This document shows positions 1-13,480 of a DNA stretch of 64,000 nucleotides, in pieces. The notes beneath the pieces are model-generated. The model did not search any database and was not told the origin of the DNA. It worked only from the letters and a program-made list of their open reading frames with translations. The stretch lies in NCBI GenBank assembly GCA_023053545.1, contig JAKZAN010000004.1, positions 3,162,001 through 3,226,000 on the forward strand, written 5' to 3'. Within the stretch, counting starts at the first letter, position 1. Each line of letters starts with the position of its first letter. Source of the DNA: Lepidurus packardi (Eukaryota > Arthropoda > Branchiopoda > Notostraca > Triopsidae). The position numbers and the translations under genes are program-made.

Positions 1-3000
1 CAGGTTTTTGCCTTTTTTAAGATTTTTTTTTGTAAGTCCAACTCAGAAAAGCTCGAAATAACCATCCTGTTCTTATCTAAGGGCAAGCCTTTATCACTTT
101 TGTAATTATAACGGTCCTGTTTTTTTTTTTTTTTATTTCTAGAGGTTTCTGAGAAGGAGAAGGAGTAGATAACAGTTGTCCCTCGTCTTTATAACGAGTG
201 CAACATGCTTGGCTGGCGTAGTTTTCTGTTGTCTGTTGAGTTCTATGTGCGAACTTTCGGAAGCTATTTTCAGGCAATTTTTGCTGCTCTCCTAAAGTAA
301 AGGATCAGCGCGTTTTGCACAACTTTTTTTGTTTTGTTTTTCTGGGAAATTTTTGCAAGGCTACAGCTTCATTTCCTTGCTTCGGCTTCTAGCTTAAAAT
401 GCCGTGTCCAAGGTTGAATATGATGGGATTAAAATTAAGGATTAATGCTTATTTTGTAAAATTTTGGTATTTTTTTCATTTTTCAATAGAAATCATGAAA
501 AAAATGCAGATTAAAATGAAGTTAAGGAAGAGAAATTTTGTATTGCATTTTTTTTTTCTATGGGAAACGTTTGGGATGACATCATGACGTCACGAGGCTT
601 CGCCAATTTAGTCGAAAGGGAATAATTTTATCAATTCGTTGGACGACAAAGTTTTAATGTGTCTTTGTAAGCCAGATTTAATTTAATAAGGCGTTATTAG
701 ATACAAATAATACTAAAAAAGGGGTAGAATTTTGAATGGGGCCTTTTGGGTTTGTTTGACTAATTCAAACTTTGAAATTTCGTGAATTTAACCGTTGAAG
801 TTAAATCAAATTAAATTTTACATTTTTTTAAACTTAAATTTTAATGTTCAGATTGCCCCAGCGTATTAGACAAATTAGCAACCAAAAGTACTGCATAACA
901 ACAGAAAAGCGTGGAAAGTATAGGATGACGTCATCATAAGCTCTGGGAATTCCAGAATTAGAATTTGAAACGTATGTTCTTGGGAATCAATACTCTTCGA
1001 TTTTTTAAAAATCTTATCCTTTTCAAAGGAAGTTATGAAGTCAATTTATTCTTTATTTGTTTTTTATCGCAAATACGGTTCTAATATTAAACTTCGGCCT
1101 ATATAGCCATAGACCCAAACTTTTGTCAACGAGGTAGAACAATTTAACCTCGATTTGTTTTCAGTACTTGGGAGATGATGTTTAAGATGAACTTAATAAC
1201 TAAGTAAAAAAAGACAAGTTCTAAGGAAATTACGAACCATAGTAATCAGCGAATCATTAGATAAATCCATCCAATCTTAACTAATATTCTTTTAATATAG
1301 ACAGTCTAATAGCCAGCTAGGAATATTCATTTATATTTTTTTTTAAATCTAGAAAGTTAACTATCAAATAAGCAAGGATTCTGAAGGTTGCGTAACTTTT
1401 AAAAGGGGATTTAACTGGATTGTGAACTTAAATTTAACCTCGAAACTTGAATTGTTACTTCCTAAAACTATCCAAACATTACATTGCTCAAAACGTTCTT
1501 TTCAATGCTGAAAAACTCCCAAGGAGAACTTGAATTTTGAAGGCGAAGCGGAATAAAGTTATCTCGCACTTAATACAAAGCATAAGACACACATTGGGAA
1601 AACCCATCATCGTCATCATCTTGAAAAGCCTTGAAAGTTGAGGGAGACTGTGGGACCAAAAAGATCCCAAGATGGAAGAAATCTGAATTAAACGGTTATA
1701 CGTCTCCCTCTTCCTAACTTTCTTTCGCATTCTGAATTAAGTTTCCGCCAAAAAAGGATAGAAAGTTTCAAAAAATTAATTAAAAAAAACAACTGAAAAG
1801 CTTTCTATAAACCATTACCCATTAGGGGACCAGCAATGTCCTTTCATATGTGGGTTAGGAGGACCTTGCTAAGCGATGCTGAGGGATATAATCAACCCTT
1901 TAAATTCCCAAAAAGAAATCCCAAAAAGGAGATCCAGAGCAACAAAGCGTCATCCTGTTATTACTATGGAAAGTTTGAGCTTCGCATCTTTTAAAGTGTG
2001 ATTTTTTTTTTCAAGAACTGAGATAAGTATTACTCCAGAGAAAGTCGTGCAAAATCCGCTTTGCCATTTTTGTACTCGCTGTTGAAGCCAATGGGCGTGG
2101 CTAAAAGAGAAATTTGCACAGAAACCAGCAAGTTACCAACTCTCATTACCTTCCTACGAATACTTTTTTTTATGTGTCATTTGTCATTTATGTTCTTTTT
2201 TCTTTCATTTAATTTGATTTTACCCCAAAAAAGCTTTTTCTATTCCCTTAAAGTAATGAAAAGGGTTCCAGAAGTGAAAGAGGATGGGTGGGTGTTATAC
2301 ACGCAATAGATTCGTTGTTGGGGCATTGTTTCTTCTTTTTTCTTTGGGGGATGGGGGAATTTTTAGGGTTCGTTGGCCTTTGCTATATACTATTTACCCG
2401 AAAACCGCCAAAACTAATGGATATATCATGGCGTCTATAATAGAGAACCCGCATGAGAGTTTAAATGGAGTTATTTTTACTCCGCGTGGGGTCCAAGCTA
2501 AGCTTGCACGTTCTTAACTTTTTAGCTGTACAAGAAAAAAATCCGATTTTTACAAATTTGATTTGCGATCTTTCTTGCGGGAGGATGGAGTGAAATAGAT
2601 CATCTGCGACATTATTAGTAAGCTTGTGCGCTTAAATTAGTAATCGCAGGCACTTGCAGAGAAAGCACGTCCGGAATTGTACCAGTCACGACAACAGATG
2701 CGCTCTTGTAATGAAAAGAGTTGAGGGACTAGAGAGAAAGGTGAGAAAGAGAGAGAGAGCTTGATTAGATCATTTTTGAAAAAAGTCACGAGGTTTATAA
2801 CGGGGTATATCCCTTAAAAAGTGTGCCGTGTAGTGACGTTGCAGAAAATTTGTGTAGGTTTTTAAGGATTACGTTGTTAACTGACCGTAATCTGTGAACT
2901 AATTTAAAAAGAAGTGTCAAAAAATAGAACTCTGATACTTTTTTGTATTTCTAGATGAAAGACACGCGGTGTTAAATATATCTTCCGCACTTTACACTTT

Positions 3001-6000
3001 AGATTGTTATGAATGATTACATTAATAAATGAAACAAAATATTGAATTATTGAAATGGCTCCGTTGGAATTATTAATACATTAGTGCATGTCCGGTCTAA
3101 AGTAAGTTTCCTGCTTTAACTTTTTTAGTTTTTTAATGTATTTTTTTTTACTAATTTAGTTAAGTGTATACAGTGTCAAAGGCTATCATTATGTTGTAAT
3201 AAATAAAAACAATTAAAAACGGTTGCAATTGTGTGTTTGTGTCACGGTGGGAGGTTTGGAAATTTCTGGTAATGAGACACACAAGTCGTTTCCATCAACG
3301 TTGGGCCCCTTTGGGACCTTCTGTATCGCTCTGGAATGGTTGACATGCTAAGAAGATATAGTTTCAGTTTTTGGACGCAGGGCTTTCTGGCTTTTTGCCC
3401 TGATTCTTCATAACGTTTCAAAGACAGGAAAACATTTTCTGGGGAAAATTCCTTGAAAGTTTGAGTTTACATCACATCAGTTATCGCTTTTAGTAATAGG
3501 GGTGGTCCCTTTGCGATTCCCTAACAGACTTTCATGTTTTTCTTATGACAGCCAAATGAAGGAGCTATAAGCTTGTAAATTACCTTCAAGGTTTTCTAAC
3601 AACTTCGAACGACGGAATTTTGAGTCCCAGATGTGAACAAAATTGTGTGCATACTGTCCAGTTCACATGCAACTGGCTGCCAATTTCGTCGTTAAACAGA
3701 TTATAACCTTTTTCATTGCAGTTTTCAACATCCTGCCAGGAAATTTGTGCACTTTCCACCAGATTACTACAAAAATTGAGGAATTAACTTTTATTGCCTA
3801 GAATTTTTGTTCCCAGATTTTCCTGATTTTCATAATGAATTTGCTTTCTACCGATAAGCGAAACTTTACTGTTAAAAGCTTTTTCGGGAAAGGTCTTTTG
3901 TTCTGGTGCAGCTTCAGGTTTTTCTCGCTAAGGAAAACATCATGGAAAATAAGATAGCGAATTGACGGTTACGATTTACTGGGGAAGTACAACATAAAAA
4001 CAAATAAATGACCAAAGTATATAATCCTGATGGTTGTTGACTTTGTGTACACGATGTTCTTTGAACAGTTTAGCTGTTCTTTTTGCGTATGTAAGCGCAA
4101 ATGACTGCCAATTGTGTCGTTACGCAACTTTCAGGCTGCCAATTGCAGTGTTTAAAACATCCTCACCAGACTTTTGGGCGAGTTCTATTCAATTATGCCC
4201 AACAAAAGAGCTTCATACTCGATGAAATCCTTCGAATTAAAATGTTTGGCAAAGTATTTTTAAAAATTTCGTTTGTTATTTACTTTTAAGAGACATTGAA
4301 AACTTTACCGTCAAAAGCGCTATTTCAGTTTCTCAAACGAAAATGTATTACAATTCAATTGAAATGAACATTCGCATTGTTAGTGAAAACAAAGAAGTTC
4401 AAGGGAAATACCGGCTCCTTTTCTTGTTATTTTGTTGCCAAAACTAACAACAAAGGTCATAATTGTTGCCAATTTCAATGCTCATCATGTCGAACTGTTG
4501 AAGTTGCAAAAACTTCCATGCTTGAACTTGCAGTTCTTTGCTGAAATACCCAAATTTTGCATGAAATTAAACCTTTTGTGAACCTTCTAAAACTTTTTAA
4601 AAAGCTTCCTAAAAACGTAAGAAACAGTAGCATAACTTTGTATTTCTATAGTTCTAACTGTTAATGTTCATTTCTGTGTATTTCTAATTATTTTTTGTTA
4701 CAAGTATCCTAACGTAACCCCGAATGTTACTTCCTTCTTCCTTGTACTTTATACATTGCGAACTAAAAAACTCGACATTTCCAAGTACTGTATATAAACT
4801 GCGGAATCCCCCTTTCCCTTCCTTCCGTACCTTCCCTGAAAATAGCTCCAATCTGCAAAACGATATCTAAAGGTCAACTAATATAAAGACTGTCAAAAGG
4901 CATTTGCCTACGCTGGTTATAATTATAAAAACAAAATAAGAATAAAAAAATCCGTTCGTTTTTGTTAATTAAACTGTATTGTATCTTTATTTATAGATTC
5001 ATAAAAATTCCATCATTTTTAACGTTTTTCCGTAGTTTGACCTTTGTTACCGTTACATTTTCCCCTATAAAATTCGATGAAAAATTCAATGCAGGAAAAA
5101 ACGATTGTTTGAAAATAAAAAAAACGTATTTAGAAAAGAAACACCCATAAAGAGAGCAACATATATGTCTAATAGGAATGTGTGAAACCAAGCAGAAAAC
5201 TACTCTTGTCCTTTGGACTTTTAATTGTCAACATTCTGAAATTATACCAGCTCCGCCTTCCATTCATGCCCCCCCCCAAAAAAAAAAATCTTATTTCAAC
5301 TTCAATTACCAGAAGAATTGTGTCCCTGTATGTTTTCTGTGGAAGAAAAATTGAACTTTTAAACGTCCAATTACATATCCAGAAACTTTAAAGCGTTTAA
5401 ATGGGCCTCCTCATGCGCCCTCTACAGGTCAAAGACCTCCAGTAAAAAAAAAAAAAAAAAAAAAAAAAGTCTTACATGTCTGTCTTTAGGGTAACATTGT
5501 TTCTCTTGGATGCAAAAGATGTTATAATATAGAGAAGCAGGAATATGATCAAAGTCCTTCAACCTTAATTATTCTAAAAGTAGCATGTTTTGGGGTTTAA
5601 AACACGCTTTTCTTCCTCGTGCAGTAAAAAAAACAACAACTGGTTTTCAAAATAAGTGCCATCCTTTTAGCTTTTGTTGCGAAAGGTAAAAGCTTACAGT
5701 TACCGGTTGAAACAGACGCTACAATCTGTAGAAGTAATGCGTTTATTGCCTCAAAGAAGAAAAATTAAAACCCGTAAGTTTCCCAATTAACTTCTTGAAT
5801 TTTTCCAGCTCGAGGGCAAACCTAAAAAAAAAAGAATTAATTAAAAACCCAGTATAACAACAAGTGTCATTCGCCCCTTGTTTTTCGGCTTTTAACGCAT
5901 TTTCTCGTTATTATTCGATAAGGTAGAGCTGGTTTCCTGGACGTCTGCCGCTCTGTGGGCGTGAAAGTAAGAAGTGAAGTAAAAATGGAAGTAAAAATCA

Positions 6001-9000
6001 AAGTTGTACAGCGGAAAGTTAGAAACCGAGCTGCAAATCCACTCCAAGTGACAGCCACAGACCATACAGACGCCGTAAAATGCCATCTTTCGTGACGAGA
6101 TACAGTGCATTAACCTTTCCGTGTTAATAGTTAGCATTTCATTGACGTTACAAGACTTTCCTTGCTGTTTTCAAACTCGGAAAAACACTTTTTCCCAGTT
6201 CTACGTCTCTTTATGTTACATTTAGTCTAACTGTAAGTGCAGTTATGAGTGTAAGTAATTGCTAGCAGTAGTGCAGTAATTTCGTGACTGCAAAAGAACG
6301 TTCTATTTACTTAACTGTAAGAAAAGTAGAATTTTAAAGCGCTTTATTGCCTAATTTAAGGATTAAAAATATTCATGCAGAAATTTTTGTTTTTATTTTT
6401 TATGTTTTTGTATATTTATATTTTTTATTTGTTTTTATGCTTTATAATTTAAGGACTTCAAGAGTTTCATTTGACTGCATTTGGAAGGATTCTTAGTGTT
6501 TACATGTTGAGAGGAATTTTTTTAAGTATTTTTTTCCTGTTATGCACGTTTCATTTAATTTACAATAGAACACATGACTGGAATTCAATAATTAACACAA
6601 GTTCAGGACTCCCATACGTTTACGCCTTTCTATGCCAAGAGACCATGGGGAAGGGAGATGCACTCTTACTTAATTTTTTACATTAAATTTGTACATCATT
6701 TCCTGACAATAAAGTAGCTAGTACTAACATGAAAGGCAAAACAGTTTTACTTTTTCTGTTTGCCTTAATTTATTTCAAACTGCCTATTAATGGTTTTCGC
6801 ACCTACGCCAAGTAAGCAAATTGTGAATCATGGCAATTGTCACGCCCTAAGCGTTTATTTTGTTGCACTTAGATACATTTCACACAAATTTGAGAATGTG
6901 GTTAGAACTTTACCCTGTTTTGTAGTTTTATGCGCAGTTGGTATGCGCGTTCATACACACGCCCTTGCAAAGCACTGCGCGCCTCGTTGTGGTAGCGTCT
7001 GTGCAACAAGCGCATAGTCCGGAGGTAAAAGGATTGAAGTGAGGAAAACGTGGATCCCTTTCTATTAAAGCGAAACTTTAGATGTTTCGGAATCACATAC
7101 ATGAATTGTAAATTGTAAATGAAAATACAAAAGTTGAACCAACCAAAGCCATTGTGTTCGGAAGCATGTTTTTCATTATTTTAAAGATTTGGAAATTACG
7201 TAGTGTATGAAAAATGGTCTCTTTCTTTAGATTCCAGGTTCACAGGGTTAAAGAAAGGCAAAGGCTCTCGAGGAATTAGCCAATTGAATAATAAAAGCAT
7301 AAACTGAGAATGTAGAGTTTTTATTTGAACAAAACATTAGTTGATTCAAAGGAGGAAAACAGTGCACTTTCCGGGATAACTTTGCTACTGAGAAATTAAA
7401 GAACTGCAACGAGTAATTGGCACTTCTCTTCCAAATTTTATAGGTCTGGGAAAGAGCTTTAAAAGTTGAACTCTGTTATTTGACCTTAAGCATAATTAGC
7501 TTCTTAATAACAGGTACATGTTTTTACATGAAGCGTAAATTTTGAGACATAAAATGTGTAGAAAACTTTGACCAAAAACTTGAGTTCTACAATTAGGTAA
7601 CGCGAAAGCAAAAAAAAAAAACCTTCCTTTTCGTTGGCTTCAGTTACATTAATTTTGCAACAGCTTTCTATCGTCTTGCTTTAGTTTCCTAAAAAAGGCT
7701 TATCAAAACTTTCACGCTTAACATGGGTGTTTAATTACCGTCTAATTAGACTCGTCTAATTGCATTTGCTTATGGTTAGAAACAAAGCGAACTTAAATTA
7801 CTGTTATGAATTCTTACAGTTTTCTTCAACTTCACTTTATAATTTTTCAGAATCAAATCCTGCATTTTGGGGGCAGAGGTTACGGCACTCCTAAAAAAAA
7901 ACTCTTTGATATTGAAACTTTTTTGTTTGCTTTTTGTACAGGATAAAAATGGATTTATTTTAACTAAATAAGTCAGCTAAACAGGTCCAAGGAAATCTTA
8001 AGTTTACTCACCTACAATTAAGACTGTAAGCTAAAAATCGTTTCTAATGAACTAAACTCCGAGAGACCGAAAGAAAAATCCCGAAATTTGTAGTTTGGAG
8101 CCGATTTTTTTTTTAAATTATTTATCTTATGGTTTTTGAAACAACATTTGACTTTGAACAGCTCGAAACGGTATACGTACAGTATGCGTACGTACATACA
8201 TTACCCTACATTGCATTGCTGACAGGGACGTGTCATGAATGACTGCATTATTCATCCTCGTCTGCTGCTGGAAGGCATAACAACACTCCAAGAGCCGTTG
8301 AGAATGCATTGCCATGCTCGAAAGAATTTCCTGTAGGAGCAAGGCCTTGTATATGCCTTTTGCCACACCGAGAAAAGAGATCCATACAAGGTCGTTAACA
8401 CGTGTCGATGAAATAGATAAGGAACGACTTAGGGAAATCTTACATCAGATGGACAAAATTGGGTTTTAAGTTCAGGTTATCATGCCTTCAAGGTGTTTTT
8501 CAATCTTCAAATATAATGCCATCAAAACTAGACAGAATTGTGAATACAACTCCAGTGTAATTTTGGTATTTTTCTTTGAGTAAGCGTTTTAAATTGAAAC
8601 TTCTACATTTTTTAATCTTCCATTTCTGGCAGTTATTTTCAAATAGCATGTCCTCTTATATGGTTACTCCTTTCCATGCCTCATGTCTTGAAACTTTTTC
8701 ACATCTTTAAAGTGTAAAGTGTATCTTTCATACTTTTTGCAACTTTCCAATACCAAAGTTGACAAACTGTAGCTAGTTTTACACTCTCCTTCAATTCTTG
8801 CAACTTTTGTTCAAGCAGAGTTTCTTTAATGTGTTTAAATCCCCTGAGACTCACGAAAATGGCCACCTAACTCTATACTTTTCTGAAATGTTTTAAAAAA
8901 TAAAATAATACTGAACCAAAATAGCTGCAAGGGTCTCAGTTGACTTTGCACTTTATAGAACTACGCTAAACAGAAAATTATAGGCTTTTCTTGGAAGATT

Positions 9001-12000
9001 CTCCATGGGTCTAATTCCTTGATCTCCCTTCAGGCTCAAACGAGATAAAAATGGACCTGTAAAATAAATGTGAAAAAAACTAGTTTCTCGAGACAGAATG
9101 ATCCAGTTTTGCATGGTCTTGCATTGTATTGTCAAGAATGCGTCTTGCGCCTTAATGAAGACGAGAGAGAGAGAGGGATGATCCCAGTGTATAAGGGCAG
9201 TGACCTTTTTTTTGCTGGTTTAAAATTCTCAATTTTCCTTGGCAGGCAGAAGTGCAGGGGCTCTCTTACTATGGTCGTTAGGTTTAAATTTTCTTTCCAA
9301 AGCAAAACCTCAGCCTGCGGAAAGAGGGAAAGAAAGACTCAAGATAGTTGGAAGGAGAAGAGCATCTTATTCTGTGCGCAAACAACCGAGACGGATGGAG
9401 TTGGTTGCTCATTCACCTCATCACCTGTTCCATTTTGGTTCGTAATGGAGAACGTCGATGAGATCTGCAGTAACATCCCTTTTTGCATTTCGATGGGAAA
9501 ACTTTTCCAACAAGTTCAACCTGTTGGTTCAATAGCTTCATTATTGCTCAAAGACACAACCATAGAACATTCGTATACGATACTTGCGGTTAAGGTCGCC
9601 CGGGCTTAGAATACCACTTTCGGTTTTCAAGTACCCATGTACTGTACCGTACTAGACTTCGTGGGAGATGTGTCTAATTATGCGGTGGGGTTAGATTTAT
9701 TGCGTGCTTCATGAGAGACAAAGAGTTGATCTACAAATCAGAATTCAGTTCCCCCTCTCAAATAATTTTTTTTTTAAGAATGAAGTACAATTTGGTACAA
9801 TTTGTGAGAATTTCTGTTGAAATAAAAATAACCATTACGTTTATAGATATTTTTAAACATTTCTTTGCATAATTGTAAGCCAATGACGTTTGCAGCAAGT
9901 TGAGAGTCTACGAGTTTGGAAATTACTGTCGATGGGCTGAAAACTTTGATACAGTAACTTAAAGGTTAATTAACTTAAAGGCCACCGCGTAACTTTACAT
10001 AAGATTTTGTGTTAAGATTTTAGAGTAAAAGATGTTTTCTTAAATGTAGCTTAACTTTGAAGAAATCACAGCAATATTGAAATTACTTTGAAGAATCGCA
10101 GAAATTTTGGACCTGTAAAGGAATTTCAGAATGTTGAAAGTCCCCTTGCGTTAGTGTACCAATAATGAACGACTTCAATTAATGAAAAATTACAACAGTT
10201 AAACCTTGAGTACGAAAGTTACAACAGTGAAAACTATACACTAATAAAAGTCCTAATAGAAGCTTGCCCGTTAACTCAGGTATTTCCTAAATTTTCGCGA
10301 AACTCTCGAAAGCTCATCTTTTTAATTAAACTCTCAACTCTTTGCGAAAAGCAATTTAGAGGCCAAAGCTTTATGACAGTTGTCACGGACGAATTGTGGC
10401 GTATATTAGCATCAACTGAAGTAATTGGCAAAACTTCACTTGCAGAAGCCCCGCCCGTTCAAGAGCTTGTGCCATATGAGCTCCGCCAAAAAGTCTTTTT
10501 CTGCATCACGTAATAAAAACGCAGACTTGGCAGCCACGTTTTAATATGATTTGCAAATGATGACGTGAATGTGCGGTGACCAACCCGAAAGTTGCACAAG
10601 GGCTTCCCTTTATTAGCTCAAAGCTTATAACATCACGGCTGGTCTGGCGATGTGTGGGGGTTATGGCATTACACTTTTCTTCAAAGGTTTCACCGTGGTT
10701 ACAGGTATACCATTCAATTATAGACCAGCTTTAAGCTTCGGGGTCTATATTAAAAAAAATGGGATTCACGTGGAACACGTTGGTCTTTTTCGGACTTTAA
10801 ATGGCCGTATCATTTAGAATCTTTTGTAGAGTAATGGACAGGGGGGTCTTCATGTCACTGTCAAAGAAAACGACCACTATGTTAGAACATGTTCCACAGT
10901 TAATCCAAATATGTCGCTCTGTTTTCGTCACGCTTCTAAGTCTAAAGACACAAATTTCTGTATTATAAGAATAACTCTAAAACTCCTTGGACCGTGTCTG
11001 AACAGTTATTAACGTTTTCGTCACAGTACCTGTCTAGTGAATTAAAAGTTCGTAAAAACTACTGTGGAATGATAAGGTTAGAAAATTGACAGAACGCGCT
11101 TGCATTCCTTATTCACGGGACGTCTTAGTTCATCCTATAAGTTTAGTTTTACAGAATTTTAAAACTCAGAGGAAGATTTTCTGTATTACTTAATATTCCC
11201 TACATTACTGTCAAGAGCATTTTTGGAGATTTGCATATTTTTGGAAAAATTGCGAACGCCATTTAGGGACCATAACATCCATCCCCAACATGCCCAACAT
11301 TGTCTCTCGCCCTAGGAATTTTTATTGAAGACACTTAAACACAGTATATAAATACTTAATAGTACTTATTAGCTTGACTATGTTACTTTGAGAATCGTTT
11401 TTGCGGAAGTTTCATAGTTTTTGCAACATAGCGAACACGATTTATGAACGTGAGTCGCCATGGGCAAGTTTTCTTTCGACATTGCAATTTTTTTTAGAAT
11501 AATTTTCAGAATTAATAAGATCTTCTCAGAGATTATGTAGTCCCCCACGTTACTGTCACAAGCATTCCGAGATTTTTTGCATTCATTTTTGACAAATCAC
11601 CCATGTGCATGCTGAAGCGTCCATGCCGCTACGGACGTCACACGTTACAACTTTTCTTTTCTCTTAGAGGACCCTCAGCACGGGATAGTAAAGTCACGAG
11701 GCTTAACTTTCTTTGATATCTTAGAACATTTTAAAAACCTCAAATTTGCTTAATTTATGCCCTGGAGAACTGGAAAAAATAATCCGTTTAGTTTGCGTTA
11801 GCGACGTTTCGGGTTCGTTCTTTGGCATAGTCTGAGAGGGAAGAAGGGGGACTAAGTTTAGTTCTGTGTTGTATTCCAGCCGAAAAAAATTCGTGAAAAG
11901 TTGTGTAAATAAGCCGATTTTGTTGTCTGTTGGGCCAAGTCGGGTGCCTTTGTTGCGAGCTTTAGTAATGGAGTATGAGCATCCATCAAGGCCTGATTTA

Positions 12001-13189
12001 CCTGCAACAGGTGGCAGACCGGCTAACACGACTTTTTATCGCCTTTTGAAAAGTTTCTCCCATTGCGAATGGGAGGCCAGCCAAGCCAGGCTTGAATTCG
12101 GATTCTTGGCTTTGCTTATTGACGGTGCACTCACTGTATAGAGGCTCTTTCTCGTCAATTTACCAATGTGTAACCAAGCGTCTCATCGCTAGTTTAGACA
12201 TATACTTAAAATACATTAAAGGAGGTCATAAAACGGACCTATTTTTCTGTCCAGGGAAATCACAGATTAAACCTAATATACGCGCGTGTGTCAATGTGGT
12301 TTTCGGACAAGATGTACCCCAGATATTTGTCACAATCACAAATTGGGAAGAAAATTCTGTAAAATTACAATTAAAAAATGATCAACAAAATTTAACGCCC
12401 ATTTGACCTGAAATTTCTCATTCAGTTAGGTAACACAGCTAACAGGATTTAATTGTCTTGTTAATTGAAAAGTAAAATTGAAGATTCAAGGCGTTTAACT
12501 TAAAGCTTTTGGATTATACGGAATGGATTCATTAAAATGTTTGGTAGGGTTCCAATTATTTAAAAAAAAATTACAAGAGGTGTGCCAGCTAGAGTGTTCT
12601 TTTTTCCTAATCCAATGGTAAAATTCAAAAAGTTTTGAATCATAATGTGTTCGATTCCTGCACTTCGTGAGTGGAAAGGAAGTTCATGGTCACGCTGGTT
12701 TGAAGAATTACTTGGGTTTGGTTCTCCGCCGTTGCCCCATGGAATTGGGAGGTTTAGAGGAAAGCCTGTGAAGAATGCAAGGACAAACTCAAAAACTGTG
12801 CTCGGAAATAAATGGAAATGGAGCGCTGGGGTGATTTCGCAGATTGTTCTTGTGTTTCTTGTGGTGTGGGAGCTCTGTAAAGCAATGCAATCCACCTTGG
12901 CATCGGTATAGGACGCGTGAACTCCAAGGCCGATTTGTCCCAGGGTCGCCAAGCTACTAATTCCTGTTGTCATCCATTTTGCAACCACATTTTTCGAATT
13001 AGTTTTTCCCTTTCGCGAATTTGAGAAGTAATAAACAAGGAGGGGAATTTTCTTCATTTTTTATCGCGTCGCCAAAAGCTACTGGTGCTTTAGATTCTAG
13101 GGTGTTGAAAAACACAGTTATAAAGGTACTAAGAAATAGGAATTAAAACTGTAGTTTTTTTAGTCCTGGTCTTCTACAAATGAGCGCAT
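1..13189. other. AT-rich non-coding stretch
   Basis: No recognisable gene on either strand. The longest frame (9070-9609, 179 codons) has no familiar motif and could arise by chance. Two perfect TGACGTCA sites occur at 585-592 and 926-933, and a GA-rich run near 2745. The IR-1 element at 5426 is listed separately. Confidence 0.6.
5426..5438. promoter_or_regulatory. Candidate ecdysone response element (inverted repeat, 1-nt spacer)
   Basis: AGGTCAAAGACCT matches the EcR/USP consensus RGKTCANTGAMCY at 12 of 13 positions. E74 is a direct target of the ecdysone receptor in insects. The site is about 29 kb upstream of the E74A exons, so its target is unproven. Confidence 0.35.
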
Positions 13190-13480
13190 TTGCGGTCATT
13201 AATAAAGCGAACTGGGGGAAATTGGTCCGGCCTTGGGCTGCTCGCAGCTCGCCGGACTTTGTGACCATAGCCCGGCCCGGGAATTCGCTCACTGAGCCGT
13301 GCTCCAGGTTCGTTTCCCCGTGCGAACGATTCTGGCCTCCTCTGGTCTGTCCTGGACTACCGCTGTTTTCCAGCAAACGCTAGGGACAGCATGACGTTAC
13401 TGGCTCAGTCTACGGACAGCCGCCGTTGAGTGCAGAGCTCCTGAGAGTTGAATTTGCTTCTGGCATCAGATAAACTCGCT
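13190..13480. promoter_or_regulatory. GC-rich island, possible promoter or 5' exon
   Basis: The base composition is strikingly GC-rich in AT-rich surroundings. It contains CCCGGCCCGGG and, at 13405-13410, an initiator-like TCAGTC followed by GC-rich leader-like sequence. Frames are open on both strands without recognisable similarity. It may be a distal E74A leader exon or promoter, or belong to an unrelated transcript. Confidence 0.3.

Noticed and set aside
9070..9609. 179-codon plus-strand ORF
   Set aside because: No motif, no conserved feel and no splice context; a frame this long is not surprising in 64 kb over six frames.
10373..10513. 46-codon plus-strand ORF starting MTVVTDELW
   Set aside because: The translation looks coding-like, but it is short, isolated and without homologue that I know.
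12640..12665. GTTCGATTCC resembling a tRNA T-loop
   Set aside because: Flanking bases do not form the T stem and no acceptor or anticodon arms can be drawn.
12560..13057. 165-codon minus-strand ORF overlapping an 88-codon plus-strand ORF
   Set aside because: Open on both strands because the segment is less AT-rich. No recognisable domain and no supporting splice sites or polyadenylation signal.
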